Of a DNA stretch of 64,000 bases, positions 35,353 to 43,483 are shown piece by piece (within the stretch, counting starts at the first letter, position 1; the number at the start of each line of letters is the position of its first letter). The DNA comes from JANNSX01 sp046348995 (GTDB taxonomy: Bacteria; Pseudomonadota; Alphaproteobacteria; Rhizobiales; Hyphomicrobiaceae), in contig JAXMDB010000007.1 of assembly GCA_046348995.1 (NCBI GenBank), positions 124,001 to 188,000 of the forward strand. The letters run 5' to 3'. The notes under the pieces were generated by a model, which made no database searches, was not told the DNA's origin, and was given only the letters and a program-made list of their open reading frames with translations. Made by a program: the position numbers and the translations under genes.

Positions 35353-35631
35353 TCACCGGCTCTTCGACCGGACCGTCGAGCGCTTGCCGCCTTTGCGACC
35401 GGCATCGGAGACGAGCTTGCGATGACGCGCAAACGTGCCGCGCTTGGCGGGTTGTGCCTTGCGGGCTGCCGGCTTGGCGGACGCCGATTTCACCGGTGCC
35501 TTGCGTGTCGCACTGCGCTTGCCTGAGGCCGCCCGCGTGGTGCTGCGGGATCCTGTGCTGGCGCGTGTGGTGCTCCGCGTCGACGTCTTACGGGCCTTGC
35601 TCCGATTGCCTCGTTTGGGTGTCGTAGCCAT
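35353..35631 (-). CDS. small Lys/Arg/Ser/Thr-rich basic protein
   Basis: A 92-residue, extremely basic, low-complexity protein (TPKRGNRSKARKTSTRSTTR and KAPVKSASAKPAARKAQPAK) ending in RHRKLVSDAGRKGGKRS. The GRKGG piece near the end resembles the KGG motif of the neighbouring stress protein. The basic repeats recall histone-H1-like DNA-binding proteins. Possibly a nucleoid or desiccation protein; no family is certain. No EcfG site was seen directly upstream. Confidence 0.62.
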   Translation of the reverse strand: MATTPKRGNRSKARKTSTRSTTRASTGSRSTTRAASGKRSATRKAPVKSASAKPAARKAQPAKRGTFARHRKLVSDAGRKGGKRSTVRSKSR

Positions 35632-35721
35632 GGCATACCTTTCTGGTTCGCTACACGAATGCGGACCGGATCACGACAGCTGCCGCAACCCGGTCCGGCA
35701 CTTTGGACAATGACTGAGAGG

Positions 35722-35934
35722 TCAGCTTTCTTTGCTGGCCTGTCGCCGCTGGCCACTTTCCGACCGGCGGCTCTCGCCGCCTTTGCGACCCGCCTCGGAA
35801 GCGAGCTGCGGATTTTGCGAAAAGCTACGCTTCTCGTCGGGAACGCTTTCGCCTCCCTTGCGTGCAATCTCGCGCTGCTTGGCTCGATCCATCGAGGCAA
35901 AGCCTCGATTCGACTGGCCTTTTCGCTCAGACAT
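35722..35934 (-). CDS. KGG-repeat general stress protein (GsiB-like)
   Basis: A 70-residue hydrophilic protein with the KGG repeats SNRGFASMDRAKQREIARKG and GESVPDEKRSFSQNPQLASE, then AGRKGGESRRSE. This is the stress-induced KGG family, thought to protect cells in drying or starvation. AGGAG fixes ATG 35934. An EcfG-like promoter (one mismatch) lies 36 bases upstream. Confidence 0.9.
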   Translation of the reverse strand: MSERKGQSNRGFASMDRAKQREIARKGGESVPDEKRSFSQNPQLASEAGRKGGESRRSESGQRRQASKES

Positions 35935-35970
35935 ATGAGTCTCCTGTCTACAGCTCGAGTATTCAAATCG

Positions 35971-35995
35971 AACTCGCCTCTGCAGCATGGGTTCC
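35971..35995 (-). promoter_or_regulatory. EcfG-like promoter of the KGG stress gene
   Basis: On the minus strand GGAAC (35995-35991), 16 bases, AGTT (35974-35971). It has the same variant -10 as the phyR copy 1 promoter and nearly the same distance to the start codon. Confidence 0.62.
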
Positions 35996-36034
35996 CAGAT
36001 CGCGTGCGTTTGCAGCGCTGAAACGCGGCTACTT

Positions 36035-38767
36035 TCAAACAACGCCGGATGTGGCAGGCGCGGGCGCGGACGCGTGCACCGCGCGCTCGATGAGTGCATC
36101 CATCAGCAGCGTCGCCGTCGGGTCGACGCCCGGCTCGTCGCGCAACAAGCGGAAAGTCGAAGCGACGACACGTCCCCGGCCGTAGTTACGCTCGACCGCG
36201 AGCGCAACCGGCTTGTGGATCCATCCGGCGAACAAGCCGGCATGAACACGGCCTTGAAAGTCGAGCCGATTGCATCCCGTGATCACATGCTTGGGCATGA
36301 CGCGCTCGTAGGCCATGTCGAGCAAAGGGCCACCCGCCAGCGTCGCGAACGGTCCCTTGCGCCTGACCCACGCGAATGAGGATGCCCAATCCCCTTGCCA
36401 CGGCGTTCCCGCACGCGGCTCGACCTGCACGTTCTGCCAGTGCGGGAAGAAGGGGTAGAGCGACATATAGCGATCGGCGAGCAGAAGCAGGCGCTTGCCG
36501 GAGCGCACGGCCGCGGTCAGCTCCTTATTGAAGCCAGTGGCGATCAGAAGGTCCGCTTCGGCGGTATCGGGGGCGCTCGGATAGCCAAGGCCCATCAGGT
36601 GCGCCCTGATCGCCGGGTCTCGCGTCCACACGCGTGGCGGAGCCTTGGGCTCGGCACGCGGCGCATGTACGGCGAGCGCGGTGCGGTTTCGTGCGAGGAT
36701 CCGGCCATCGGCGTGTAGCGTCAGATCGATCGCCGTGCTGAACGGCTTGTCGACCGCGGGCAGCACGAACGACGCGCTCTGGCGTGCAACCTGACCCGGC
36801 TCGATGTCGGGTAACCTCACCTCGAGAGGCGGTGCGTTGGAGCTCGCGAGCTTGATGTCGAGAACCGGTGCTCTCAGTGCCTCGCCTTCGGCATGCGCGA
36901 CGGCAAGTTGAAGATCGAGCGTCTCCCCGCTCCAACGCGACCAATGATCGAGCTCGGCGATCGCAATGGTGCCTGCATTGATGTCGCGAAACCGCTCGTG
37001 GAAAATGCGTGGGTTGCGCCGCATGTCCATGAGCCCGTTCGCTTCCCAATGGACATCGGTGAGCTCCGTGATGACGTAGCCCGCAATCTCCGGTGCCAAC
37101 CGCATCCGCTCGATCTCGTATTTCAACGCCGCGAACTGATGCCATTGCGTGGCGCGGATGAGGGCGTCGAAATCATCGAAGACGGAATCGAGGTGCCAGT
37201 CGGCGAAGCGGTTCTCGAGCCCGTGCGGATACATGACACCCCCGCTCCAATCGTGCCCTGTCTCGAACCACCAGGGCTCTCGCGCGTCCGGCCCGCGCAA
37301 CAGGCGGGGATCCGGCAGCCCCCAATTCCCGAACTCGGAGCACACGAGCGGCTCCTTGCCGGTCGTCTCGGCGTCCGGCTCCGGAGCGAACAAGAAGCTG
37401 CCCCGCGCCGACAAGTGCTCGACGAAGTTGTCCCAGCTCGCGCGGCTATCGGGTATGGCAGCATAGAAATGATAGTCGGCAATATCCGTCTTCATGTGGA
37501 AGCTCGGATAGATCGGCGAGTTGTCGACGACGAGACGCGAGGGATCGGTCCGCTTCAACCATTCGTATGTGCGTTTGAGCCAAGCGCGGTCGTCGTCGTC
37601 ATGGACCAGGTCGACGCCCCAATTCTCGTTGATGATCGTCCAGATGACGATCGAGGGGTGATGCGAATCGCGGTCGAGCATGCCCTGCAGCAACTGCTCT
37701 TTGCGCGCCCGAGAGCGCTCCGTCGAGCGGCCACCGTTGGGAAGCTCGGACCAGACGAGAATGCCGATGCGGTCGGCGGCATCGAGATAGCGGGTATCGG
37801 GCGCCTTGATGTGCAGTCGCACGCAGTTCAAGCCCATCGCCTTGGATTTTCTGAGCTGATCCTCGACGAACGCAGCCGACGGCGTCGTGCAGAGCGTGTC
37901 GGGATAGTAGTCCTGATCGAGAGCGCCGCGCAGATAGATCGGCGCGCCGTTCAGATAGAACTTGCCGTCGTGCGCCTCGAACGTCCGGAAGCCGAAGCTC
38001 CGCGTTTGCGTGTCGATGACTTCCCCCCGCCGCGCCAGCACAACCTCGATCGCGTAGAGATGCGGGTGATCCGGCGACCAGGCGAGAACCTGCGCCAATT
38101 CCATGACGGGCATCGTCACCTCGTCGACGCCGCTGGCGACGGGCGCGTTCGCTTTTGCAACGACCTGCCCCGACGGATCCTTGACGCTCACCTCGGCCTC
38201 GAGCGGCGCCGTGGCGGGCGCCGCCAGCAGAACGCGCAAGGCGACGCATCGAGCCGGCAACGACGGCCGGATGCGCAGGCTCGAGATGTGATCGGGATTG
38301 CGGCACTCGAGATAGACCGGCTGCCAGATGCCTGACTGAGGGCCGTACCACCCTTGCTTGCCGAACGGGATCTCGCCGAGTGGATCGTCGGGATACAGGC
38401 TCTGGTCGTCGATCGGGCTGTCGACGCGGACTTTGATCTCGTTCTCACCCTCCCGGATCATCGCCGAGACATTGCACGAAAAGGGAAGGAAGCCGCCGTC
38501 GTGCGACCCGGCGAGCTGGTCGTTGACCCAGACCTTCGCACTTTGAAAGACCGCGCCGAAGCGCACGAAGGCGCGACCGTTGTGCCAGCCGCGCGGAATT
38601 TCGAAGGTGCGGCGATAGATGCCGATGCCCGATTTCATCCGCAAGTCGCTGAATTGAGCCTGCCACACTCCGGGTACGACGATATGGCGGGTCTCGACGG
38701 GCGCGACTTGATCCATCCCGGCGTAGAGAAACTCCCATACGCCGTCCAGCTCGATGGCACGCGTCAT
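36035..38767 (-). CDS. glycoside hydrolase family 2 protein
   Basis: A 910-residue protein with a jelly-roll sugar-binding domain (about 5-170, GIYRRTFEIPRGWHNGRAFV), an immunoglobulin-like domain (about 170-280) and a TIM-barrel (about 285-580). The barrel has the acid/base Glu in WTIINENWG and the nucleophile Glu in LVCSEFGNWG, as in GH2 beta-galactosidase/glucuronidase/mannosidase enzymes. A long C-terminal part follows (about 600-910). There is no signal peptide. ATG 38767, preceded by GAGAGG, is preferred. The substrate is unknown; the divergent neighbours handle galactofuranose, which makes a galactosidic substrate plausible. Confidence 0.88.
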   Translation of the reverse strand: MTRAIELDGVWEFLYAGMDQVAPVETRHIVVPGVWQAQFSDLRMKSGIGIYRRTFEIPRGWHNGRAFVRFGAVFQSAKVWVNDQLAGSHDGGFLPFSCNVSAMIREGENEIKVRVDSPIDDQSLYPDDPLGEIPFGKQGWYGPQSGIWQPVYLECRNPDHISSLRIRPSLPARCVALRVLLAAPATAPLEAEVSVKDPSGQVVAKANAPVASGVDEVTMPVMELAQVLAWSPDHPHLYAIEVVLARRGEVIDTQTRSFGFRTFEAHDGKFYLNGAPIYLRGALDQDYYPDTLCTTPSAAFVEDQLRKSKAMGLNCVRLHIKAPDTRYLDAADRIGILVWSELPNGGRSTERSRARKEQLLQGMLDRDSHHPSIVIWTIINENWGVDLVHDDDDRAWLKRTYEWLKRTDPSRLVVDNSPIYPSFHMKTDIADYHFYAAIPDSRASWDNFVEHLSARGSFLFAPEPDAETTGKEPLVCSEFGNWGLPDPRLLRGPDAREPWWFETGHDWSGGVMYPHGLENRFADWHLDSVFDDFDALIRATQWHQFAALKYEIERMRLAPEIAGYVITELTDVHWEANGLMDMRRNPRIFHERFRDINAGTIAIAELDHWSRWSGETLDLQLAVAHAEGEALRAPVLDIKLASSNAPPLEVRLPDIEPGQVARQSASFVLPAVDKPFSTAIDLTLHADGRILARNRTALAVHAPRAEPKAPPRVWTRDPAIRAHLMGLGYPSAPDTAEADLLIATGFNKELTAAVRSGKRLLLLADRYMSLYPFFPHWQNVQVEPRAGTPWQGDWASSFAWVRRKGPFATLAGGPLLDMAYERVMPKHVITGCNRLDFQGRVHAGLFAGWIHKPVALAVERNYGRGRVVASTFRLLRDEPGVDPTATLLMDALIERAVHASAPAPATSGVV

Positions 38768-38851
38768 GCCGAACACCTCTCATGCCTCGATTTCTTCGAT
38801 TTGGGGCGCGCAGCACCGCTCCCCGTCGCGAGCTCGACGGAGCTCGGCGTG

Positions 38852-38877
38852 GGAACTCACGGCAGCGCTTTCGCGTT
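38852..38877 (+). promoter_or_regulatory. EcfG-type promoter of glycosyltransferase-glf, perfect consensus
   Basis: GGAAC (38852-38856), 17 bases, CGTT (38874-38877), 46 bases before ATG 38924. Confidence 0.8.
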
Positions 38878-38923
38878 CACCTGCCGGTCAAATTCACTGC
38901 AATCCAGCAATCCAGGATGACGC

Positions 38924-40099
38924 ATGCACGCGCCACTCAGAGGTCACCTCGTCTGCTTCTCACACCTGCGCTGGAATTTCGTCTACCAGCGTCCCCAGCA
39001 TCTGCTGTCGCGTGCGGCGAAGAGCTTCGACGTGCACTTCGTCGAGGAGCCGGAGCTCGCGGATGCGTCGAGCTCGCCGCGCCTGCGCGTCACTGCGGGC
39101 GGCAATGGCGTCAGCGTCGTGGTTCCCGTTCTACCGTCGGGACTGTCACCGGAGGCGGCGATCGCTCTCCAGGAGCAACTGGTCACCGACTACGTCGAAG
39201 CATTGAAACCGCGTCCCACTGTCGGCTGGTACTATACGCCGATGGCGATGAAGTTCACGGCCGGGCTGCAGTTCCCGGTGTGCGTCTATGATTGCATGGA
39301 CGAGCTTTCAAAGTTCAAGGGCGCGCCGCGTGAGTTGAGCCGCATGGAGGCCTTGCTCCTCAAGAAGGCCGATCTCGTCTTCACGGGCGGCAAGAGTCTG
39401 TTCGAGGCCAAACGCTCGCTGCACCCGTCGGTTCACCTCCACCCGAGCAGTGTGGATGTGAAGCATTTCCTACCGGCGCGATCCGGCAAGCTTCGCGCGC
39501 CCGCAGACATCTCTGCTCTTCCGAAGCCTCGCATCGGCTACTTCGGTGTCATCGACGAGCGCATCGATCACGATCTCGTCGCGAAGGTTGCGGCCGAGCG
39601 GCCGGATTGGTCCGTGGTCATGATCGGCCCCATTGTGAAGATCGATCCCGAGAGCCGTCCGATGGGACGTAATATTTTCTGGCTTGGAGGCAAGGACTAC
39701 CGGGAGCTTCCCGCGTACTTGGCCGAGCTCGACGTCGGCTTCATGCCATTTGCGCTCAACGAGTCGACGCGGTTCATCAGCCCGACGAAGACGCCCGAGT
39801 TCCTCGCCGCCGGCCTCCCCGTCGTCTCGACGCCCATTCGCGACGTCGTCAGCTCGTGGGGCAAGGTCGGATTGGTCGAGATCGCCTCGGACGGCCCGAC
39901 GACGATGGCGGGCATCGAGCGTGCCTTGCAAAGCGCACGAAACCCTGCGTGGCTCGAACGTGTCGATCGGGCGCTCTCAGCCACGTCGTGGGATCGCACG
40001 TGGTCTCAGATGTTGCACTCGATCGGCCAAGTTCTCGAGACCTCTTCTCAGCCGCGCAGCCGTCAGAAAGCACTCGAGACCGAGGCCACCCATGTATGA
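38924..40099 (+). CDS. family 1-type glycosyltransferase
   Basis: A 391-residue GT-B protein. The N-terminal region HLVCFSHLRWNFVYQRPQHL is typical of glycosyltransferases encoded with UDP-galactopyranose mutase. The C-terminal half has IGYFGVIDERIDHDLVAKVA and the donor-binding SPTKTPEFLAAGLPVVST. It probably adds a sugar, perhaps galactofuranose, to a surface polysaccharide or lipid. The stop overlaps the glf start by eight bases. A perfect EcfG promoter precedes it. Confidence 0.87.
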   Translation: MHAPLRGHLVCFSHLRWNFVYQRPQHLLSRAAKSFDVHFVEEPELADASSSPRLRVTAGGNGVSVVVPVLPSGLSPEAAIALQEQLVTDYVEALKPRPTVGWYYTPMAMKFTAGLQFPVCVYDCMDELSKFKGAPRELSRMEALLLKKADLVFTGGKSLFEAKRSLHPSVHLHPSSVDVKHFLPARSGKLRAPADISALPKPRIGYFGVIDERIDHDLVAKVAAERPDWSVVMIGPIVKIDPESRPMGRNIFWLGGKDYRELPAYLAELDVGFMPFALNESTRFISPTKTPEFLAAGLPVVSTPIRDVVSSWGKVGLVEIASDGPTTMAGIERALQSARNPAWLERVDRALSATSWDRTWSQMLHSIGQVLETSSQPRSRQKALETEATHV

Positions 40100-41246
40100 T
40101 TGGCTGATCGTCGGCGCAGGATTCGCCGGCAGCGTGCTCGCCGAGCGAATCGCGAGCATCCGTGGCGAGCGTGTGCTCATGGTCGAGCGGCGGCCGCACA
40201 TCGGCGGCAACGCTTACGACCGCTATGATGATGACGGCGTGCTCATCCATCAGTATGGTCCGCACATCTTCCATACCAACAGCGAGCGCCTGTTCACGTA
40301 TCTGTCGCGCTTCACGGAGTGGCGGCCCTACGAGCATCGCGTTCTCGGGAATGTCGACGGGCAGCTGGTGCCCATTCCGATCAATCTCGACACGATCAAC
40401 CGCCTCTATGGCCTCGACCTCGACGAGGCGGGTGCCGAGCGCTTTCTCGCCGAGCGGGCGGAGCCGGTCGAGACCATCCGCACCTCGGAGGATGTGATCG
40501 TCAGTCGGATCGGTCGAGAGCTCTACGTGAAGTTCTTTCGGGACTACACCCGCAAGCAATGGGGTCTCGACCCGTCCGAGCTCGACAAGTCGGTCACGTC
40601 GCGCGTTCCCATCCGCACCAATCGCGACGACCGATACTTCGGCGATCGCTACCAGTTCATGCCGCGCAACGGCTACACGGCGATGTTTACGCGAATGCTC
40701 GACAATCCGCTGATCTCGGTGCTTCTCAATACCGACTACCGCGATGTCCGGAATGTCATTCCGCACCGCCGTGTGATCTTCACGGGTCCGATCGACGAGT
40801 ATTTCAACTATTGCTACGGCGAGCTTCCCTATCGCTCGCTCCGCTTCGAGCACGTGTCGCTGAAGGAGGCTTGGCATCAGCCGGTCGCGGTCGTGAACTA
40901 TCCCCAATCGGAAGCGTATACGCGGGTTACCGAGTACAAGCATTTGACGGGACAGGAGCACCCCTTCACCAGCATCACGTTCGAATACCCGTCCGCGACA
41001 GGTGACCCGTATTATCCGATCCCGCGGGCTGAGAACGAGGCCATGTTCAAGCGCTACGAGAAGCTGGCGGCCGAGACCGAGGATGTCTGGTTCGTCGGCC
41101 GGCTCGCGACCTATCGATACTACAATATGGACCAGGTCGTGGGTCAGGCGCTCAGCACGTTCGAACGCATCCAGGATCAGGTACCGATCGAGCATCAGCA
41201 GCCGACGTCCGCAGCTAAGCTCTCGGCGTCTCTCGCGGCGTTGTGA
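40092..41246 (+). CDS. glf: UDP-galactopyranose mutase
   Basis: A 384-residue flavoenzyme that interconverts UDP-galactopyranose and UDP-galactofuranose. It starts YDWLIVGAGFAGSVLAERIA (FAD Rossmann motif) and has RRPHIGGNAYDRYDDDGVL, HQYGPHIFHTNSERLF and the C-terminal GRLATYRYYNMDQVVGQAL. GAGG lies seven bases before ATG 40092. It is coupled to the glycosyltransferase by overlap. Confidence 0.96.
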   Translation: MYDWLIVGAGFAGSVLAERIASIRGERVLMVERRPHIGGNAYDRYDDDGVLIHQYGPHIFHTNSERLFTYLSRFTEWRPYEHRVLGNVDGQLVPIPINLDTINRLYGLDLDEAGAERFLAERAEPVETIRTSEDVIVSRIGRELYVKFFRDYTRKQWGLDPSELDKSVTSRVPIRTNRDDRYFGDRYQFMPRNGYTAMFTRMLDNPLISVLLNTDYRDVRNVIPHRRVIFTGPIDEYFNYCYGELPYRSLRFEHVSLKEAWHQPVAVVNYPQSEAYTRVTEYKHLTGQEHPFTSITFEYPSATGDPYYPIPRAENEAMFKRYEKLAAETEDVWFVGRLATYRYYNMDQVVGQALSTFERIQDQVPIEHQQPTSAAKLSASLAAL

Positions 41247-41265
41247 ACTTGGCGTGAGCGCTCCC

Positions 41266-41290
41266 GGAACTGGGATTTCGTGCCGGCGTT
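41266..41290 (+). promoter_or_regulatory. EcfG-type promoter of the DUF378 gene, perfect consensus
   Basis: GGAAC (41266-41270), 16 bases, CGTT (41287-41290), 108 bases before ATG 41399 and directly after the glf stop. Confidence 0.78.
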
Positions 41291-41398
41291 AGCCGTACGA
41301 AACGTCGATCCGTGGCCGACGCTGATGCTTCGTCGACCTAGGTCGGCCACACGCAGTCGCGCAGGAGCTTGCGCCCTGGACGCACAAGGACCACCAAT

Positions 41399-41641
41399 AT
41401 GCGAGCGCTGAATATTGTCGCCCAGATCCTTCTTATCATCGGCGGCCTCAATTGGGGTTTGGTCGGCTTGTTTCAGCTCGATCTGGTCGCCGAGCTATTC
41501 GGTGGACAAACGGCACCGATCGCGCGCCTGATCTATGTTCTCGTGGGTCTTGCCGCAATCTACGGGCTGTATTTGTTGAAGCCGTTGAGCGAGGACCCGA
41601 CCCGCACGGCCCTGAGAAACTCCGACGTGCGCGAGCGGTGA
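41399..41641 (+). CDS. DUF378 small membrane protein
   Basis: An 80-residue protein with two transmembrane helices (IVAQILLIIGGLNWGLVGLF and IARLIYVLVGLAAIYGLYLL) flanking DLVAELFGG. The NWGLVG motif marks DUF378 (YuzA-like) proteins. AAGGA lies upstream of ATG 41399. Function unknown. A perfect EcfG promoter precedes it, and the Crp/Fnr gene follows ten bases after the stop, so both may be stress-induced. Confidence 0.9.
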   Translation: MRALNIVAQILLIIGGLNWGLVGLFQLDLVAELFGGQTAPIARLIYVLVGLAAIYGLYLLKPLSEDPTRTALRNSDVRER

Positions 41642-41651
41642 GGCACGTCTC

Positions 41652-42389
41652 GTGTCCACACAGTCTGCGCAAGGGGGGCTTGGCGGATCGAACCGTCTAT
41701 TAAAAAGCATCGGCGCGATCACCACGATCAAGCCGGGCATTCTCTCGCTGGTCAAATTGCGCCAAGGAGACGTTCTCTTCGAAAAAGGCGAGGAGCTCGA
41801 CCGCGTCTACTTTCCGCACACGCTCGTCGCGTCGATGTTGGTGGTTGCCGAGAATGGCGACTCGGTCGATGTCGGCACGGTAGGCTGCGAGGGTTTACTC
41901 GGGCCCTATGTCCCCCACAGCCGCCAAACCTCGATCACAAGGCAAATCGCGCAGGTCGGTGGCACCGCTACGGTCGTGACGCGCGACGACTGGTTCCACC
42001 TACTCCAGAGCGAGGCGGACGTGCACGCGGTTGTCGGCACGTACCGCGACGCCTTCATGACGCAAGTGATCCAGTCGGTCGCGTGCAATGCGCTGCATAC
42101 GAGCGAGGAGCGGTTTGCCCGCTGGCTGCTGATGATGGACGATCGTGCGCCGAGCGAGGAAATCGCCCTTACGCATGAGGTCATCGGCAAGATGCTGGGC
42201 GTCCGCCGGCCGACCGTTACGCTGATCGCCGGGGCTTTCCAGCGCGCAGGTTTCATCGCCACGACGCGCGGCCGCATACAGATCGCGTCCCGTGACGGGC
42301 TGAATTCGGTGACGTGCGAGTGTTACCGTATCGTCAAGGCCACTTATGATGCACTTCTGCAATCCGGACAGTCCGGCTCGGTGGTTTAG
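41652..42389 (+). CDS. Crp/Fnr-family transcriptional regulator
   Basis: A 245-residue protein starting at GTG 41652. An N-terminal cyclic-nucleotide-binding-like beta-barrel (about 25-135, KLRQGDVLFEKGEELDRVYF) is followed by a long helix and a winged helix with LTHEVIGKMLGVRRPTVTLI. The barrel lacks the canonical cAMP-binding Arg-Ser-Ala segment and has no Fnr Cys cluster, so the signal is unknown. It is closely spaced after the DUF378 gene. Confidence 0.9.
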   Translation: MSTQSAQGGLGGSNRLLKSIGAITTIKPGILSLVKLRQGDVLFEKGEELDRVYFPHTLVASMLVVAENGDSVDVGTVGCEGLLGPYVPHSRQTSITRQIAQVGGTATVVTRDDWFHLLQSEADVHAVVGTYRDAFMTQVIQSVACNALHTSEERFARWLLMMDDRAPSEEIALTHEVIGKMLGVRRPTVTLIAGAFQRAGFIATTRGRIQIASRDGLNSVTCECYRIVKATYDALLQSGQSGSVV

Positions 42390-42473
42390 CCGGCCAGCGA
42401 CGGTGACGTCACAGCCCTTCACCGGTACCATTCGCCATCGAAATGCCCGATGGGCCCTGCCGGGAGCCGACGG

Positions 42474-42854
42474 ATGAACGTCATCATGTGGATCGTCCAA
42501 ATCGCCCTCGCGCTGCTGGCTGTCGCCGGAGGCGCCTTCAAAGTCTTCATGTTCGACGAGCTTGCCAAGGTGCCGGCAGCCGCCTCGCTGTCGCAAGGCG
42601 CCTGGAGCGCGCTTGGTGTCCTCGAGATGGTTTGCGGCGCCCTGTTGATCCTTCCGGCCGCCTTGCGCTGGATGCCGCGTTTGACCCCGATCGCCGCAAC
42701 CGTGCTCGCCCTCGAAAGTCTCGGCTTGGCAGTCCTCTATGGGCAGTATTCGACCGAGCTCGTCGCGACCAATCCGCTCGTTTGGGCGGCCCTGATGGCC
42801 CTTGCGGCGATCTTCGTCGTCTACGGACGCAGTCGGCGCTCGCCCGAAGCCTGA
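42474..42854 (+). CDS. DoxX-like membrane protein
   Basis: A 126-residue protein with four transmembrane helices, beginning IVQIALALLAVAGGAFKVFM and including ALGVLEMVCGALLILPAAL and ALMALAAIFVVYGR. The pattern is that of the DoxX-like family, small quinone-pool-associated membrane proteins of mostly unknown role. GGGAG precedes ATG 42474. It stands between the Crp/Fnr gene and tRNA-Ser. Confidence 0.85.
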   Translation: MNVIMWIVQIALALLAVAGGAFKVFMFDELAKVPAAASLSQGAWSALGVLEMVCGALLILPAALRWMPRLTPIAATVLALESLGLAVLYGQYSTELVATNPLVWAALMALAAIFVVYGRSRRSPEA

Positions 42855-42872
42855 CCTATACGGTTGAAAATC

Positions 42873-42962
42873 TGGCGGAGAGAGGGGGATTCGAACCCCC
42901 GAGACGGTTGCCCGTCTACACGCGTTCCAGGCGTGCGCCTTCAACCACTCGGCCACCTCCCC
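42873..42962 (-). tRNA. tRNA-Ser (anticodon GGA)
   Basis: Read on the minus strand: acceptor GGGGAGG, D-arm GGCCGAGTGG, anticodon stem CACGC/GCGTG with loop CTGGAAC (anticodon GGA), a long variable arm (AGACGGGCAACCGTCT), T-arm GGGGGTTCGAATCCCCC and encoded CCA. The long variable arm is as expected for serine. Confidence 0.95.
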
Positions 42963-43162
42963 AAGCCTTTCCAGACCGCTTCTCGAGCAGCCGGGCCGGC
43001 ACAGGCGGCGCACTATAGCGATCAGGGCCCGTTCCGCAAGATTTGAACACGGCTTTTGGCGGTGAGATGCCGTGAGGCCTTCCAATCGGGCGCAATCCCT
43101 CCCTATGATGCGCCGCTGGCGGATCCCACTCCGTCCGACGCGACGCTTACGAAGGCGCTTCG

Positions 43163-43477
43163 ATGTTCTTCCTCAGATTGCTCGGTAGCTGGTCGTTGCT
43201 TGTCGCCATCGTTGCGCTGGTCGCCGACGTCACGCGCTCGCTCGCCCTCGGCGGCGGGCTCGCCTTCACGAGTCTTGGGCGGCAGCTTCAGGGCCTGTCC
43301 CCCACGGCTCTGAGCTCGCTGCAATCGGCGCTCGAGCGGTCGGTCTCGGCGTACGCCTGGGACCCCCTCGCGACGTTCGTGCTCGAGACCCCGACCTGGG
43401 TGATTTTCGCAACGATCGGTCTCCTGCTCTACCTTTCCGGACGCCGCCGCGAGCGCGTCAACATCTTCGCCAACTGA
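43163..43477 (+). CDS. two-helix membrane protein, unknown function
   Basis: A 104-residue protein with one N-terminal helix (FLRLLGSWSLLVAIVALVAD) and one C-terminal helix (PTWVIFATIGLLLYLSGRRR), separated by a soluble segment rich in Leu and Ser. No family assigned. It is convergent with the Rieske oxygenase gene, six bases apart. Confidence 0.68.
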   Translation: MFFLRLLGSWSLLVAIVALVADVTRSLALGGGLAFTSLGRQLQGLSPTALSSLQSALERSVSAYAWDPLATFVLETPTWVIFATIGLLLYLSGRRRERVNIFAN

Positions 43478-43483
43478 CGCGCC

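Noticed and set aside
25143..42962. A genomic island bounded by tRNA-Val and tRNA-Ser
   Set aside because: The stress genes do lie between the two tRNA genes, but I saw no integrase, no repeated tRNA 3' ends and no change in codon style. The system is core in Alphaproteobacteria.
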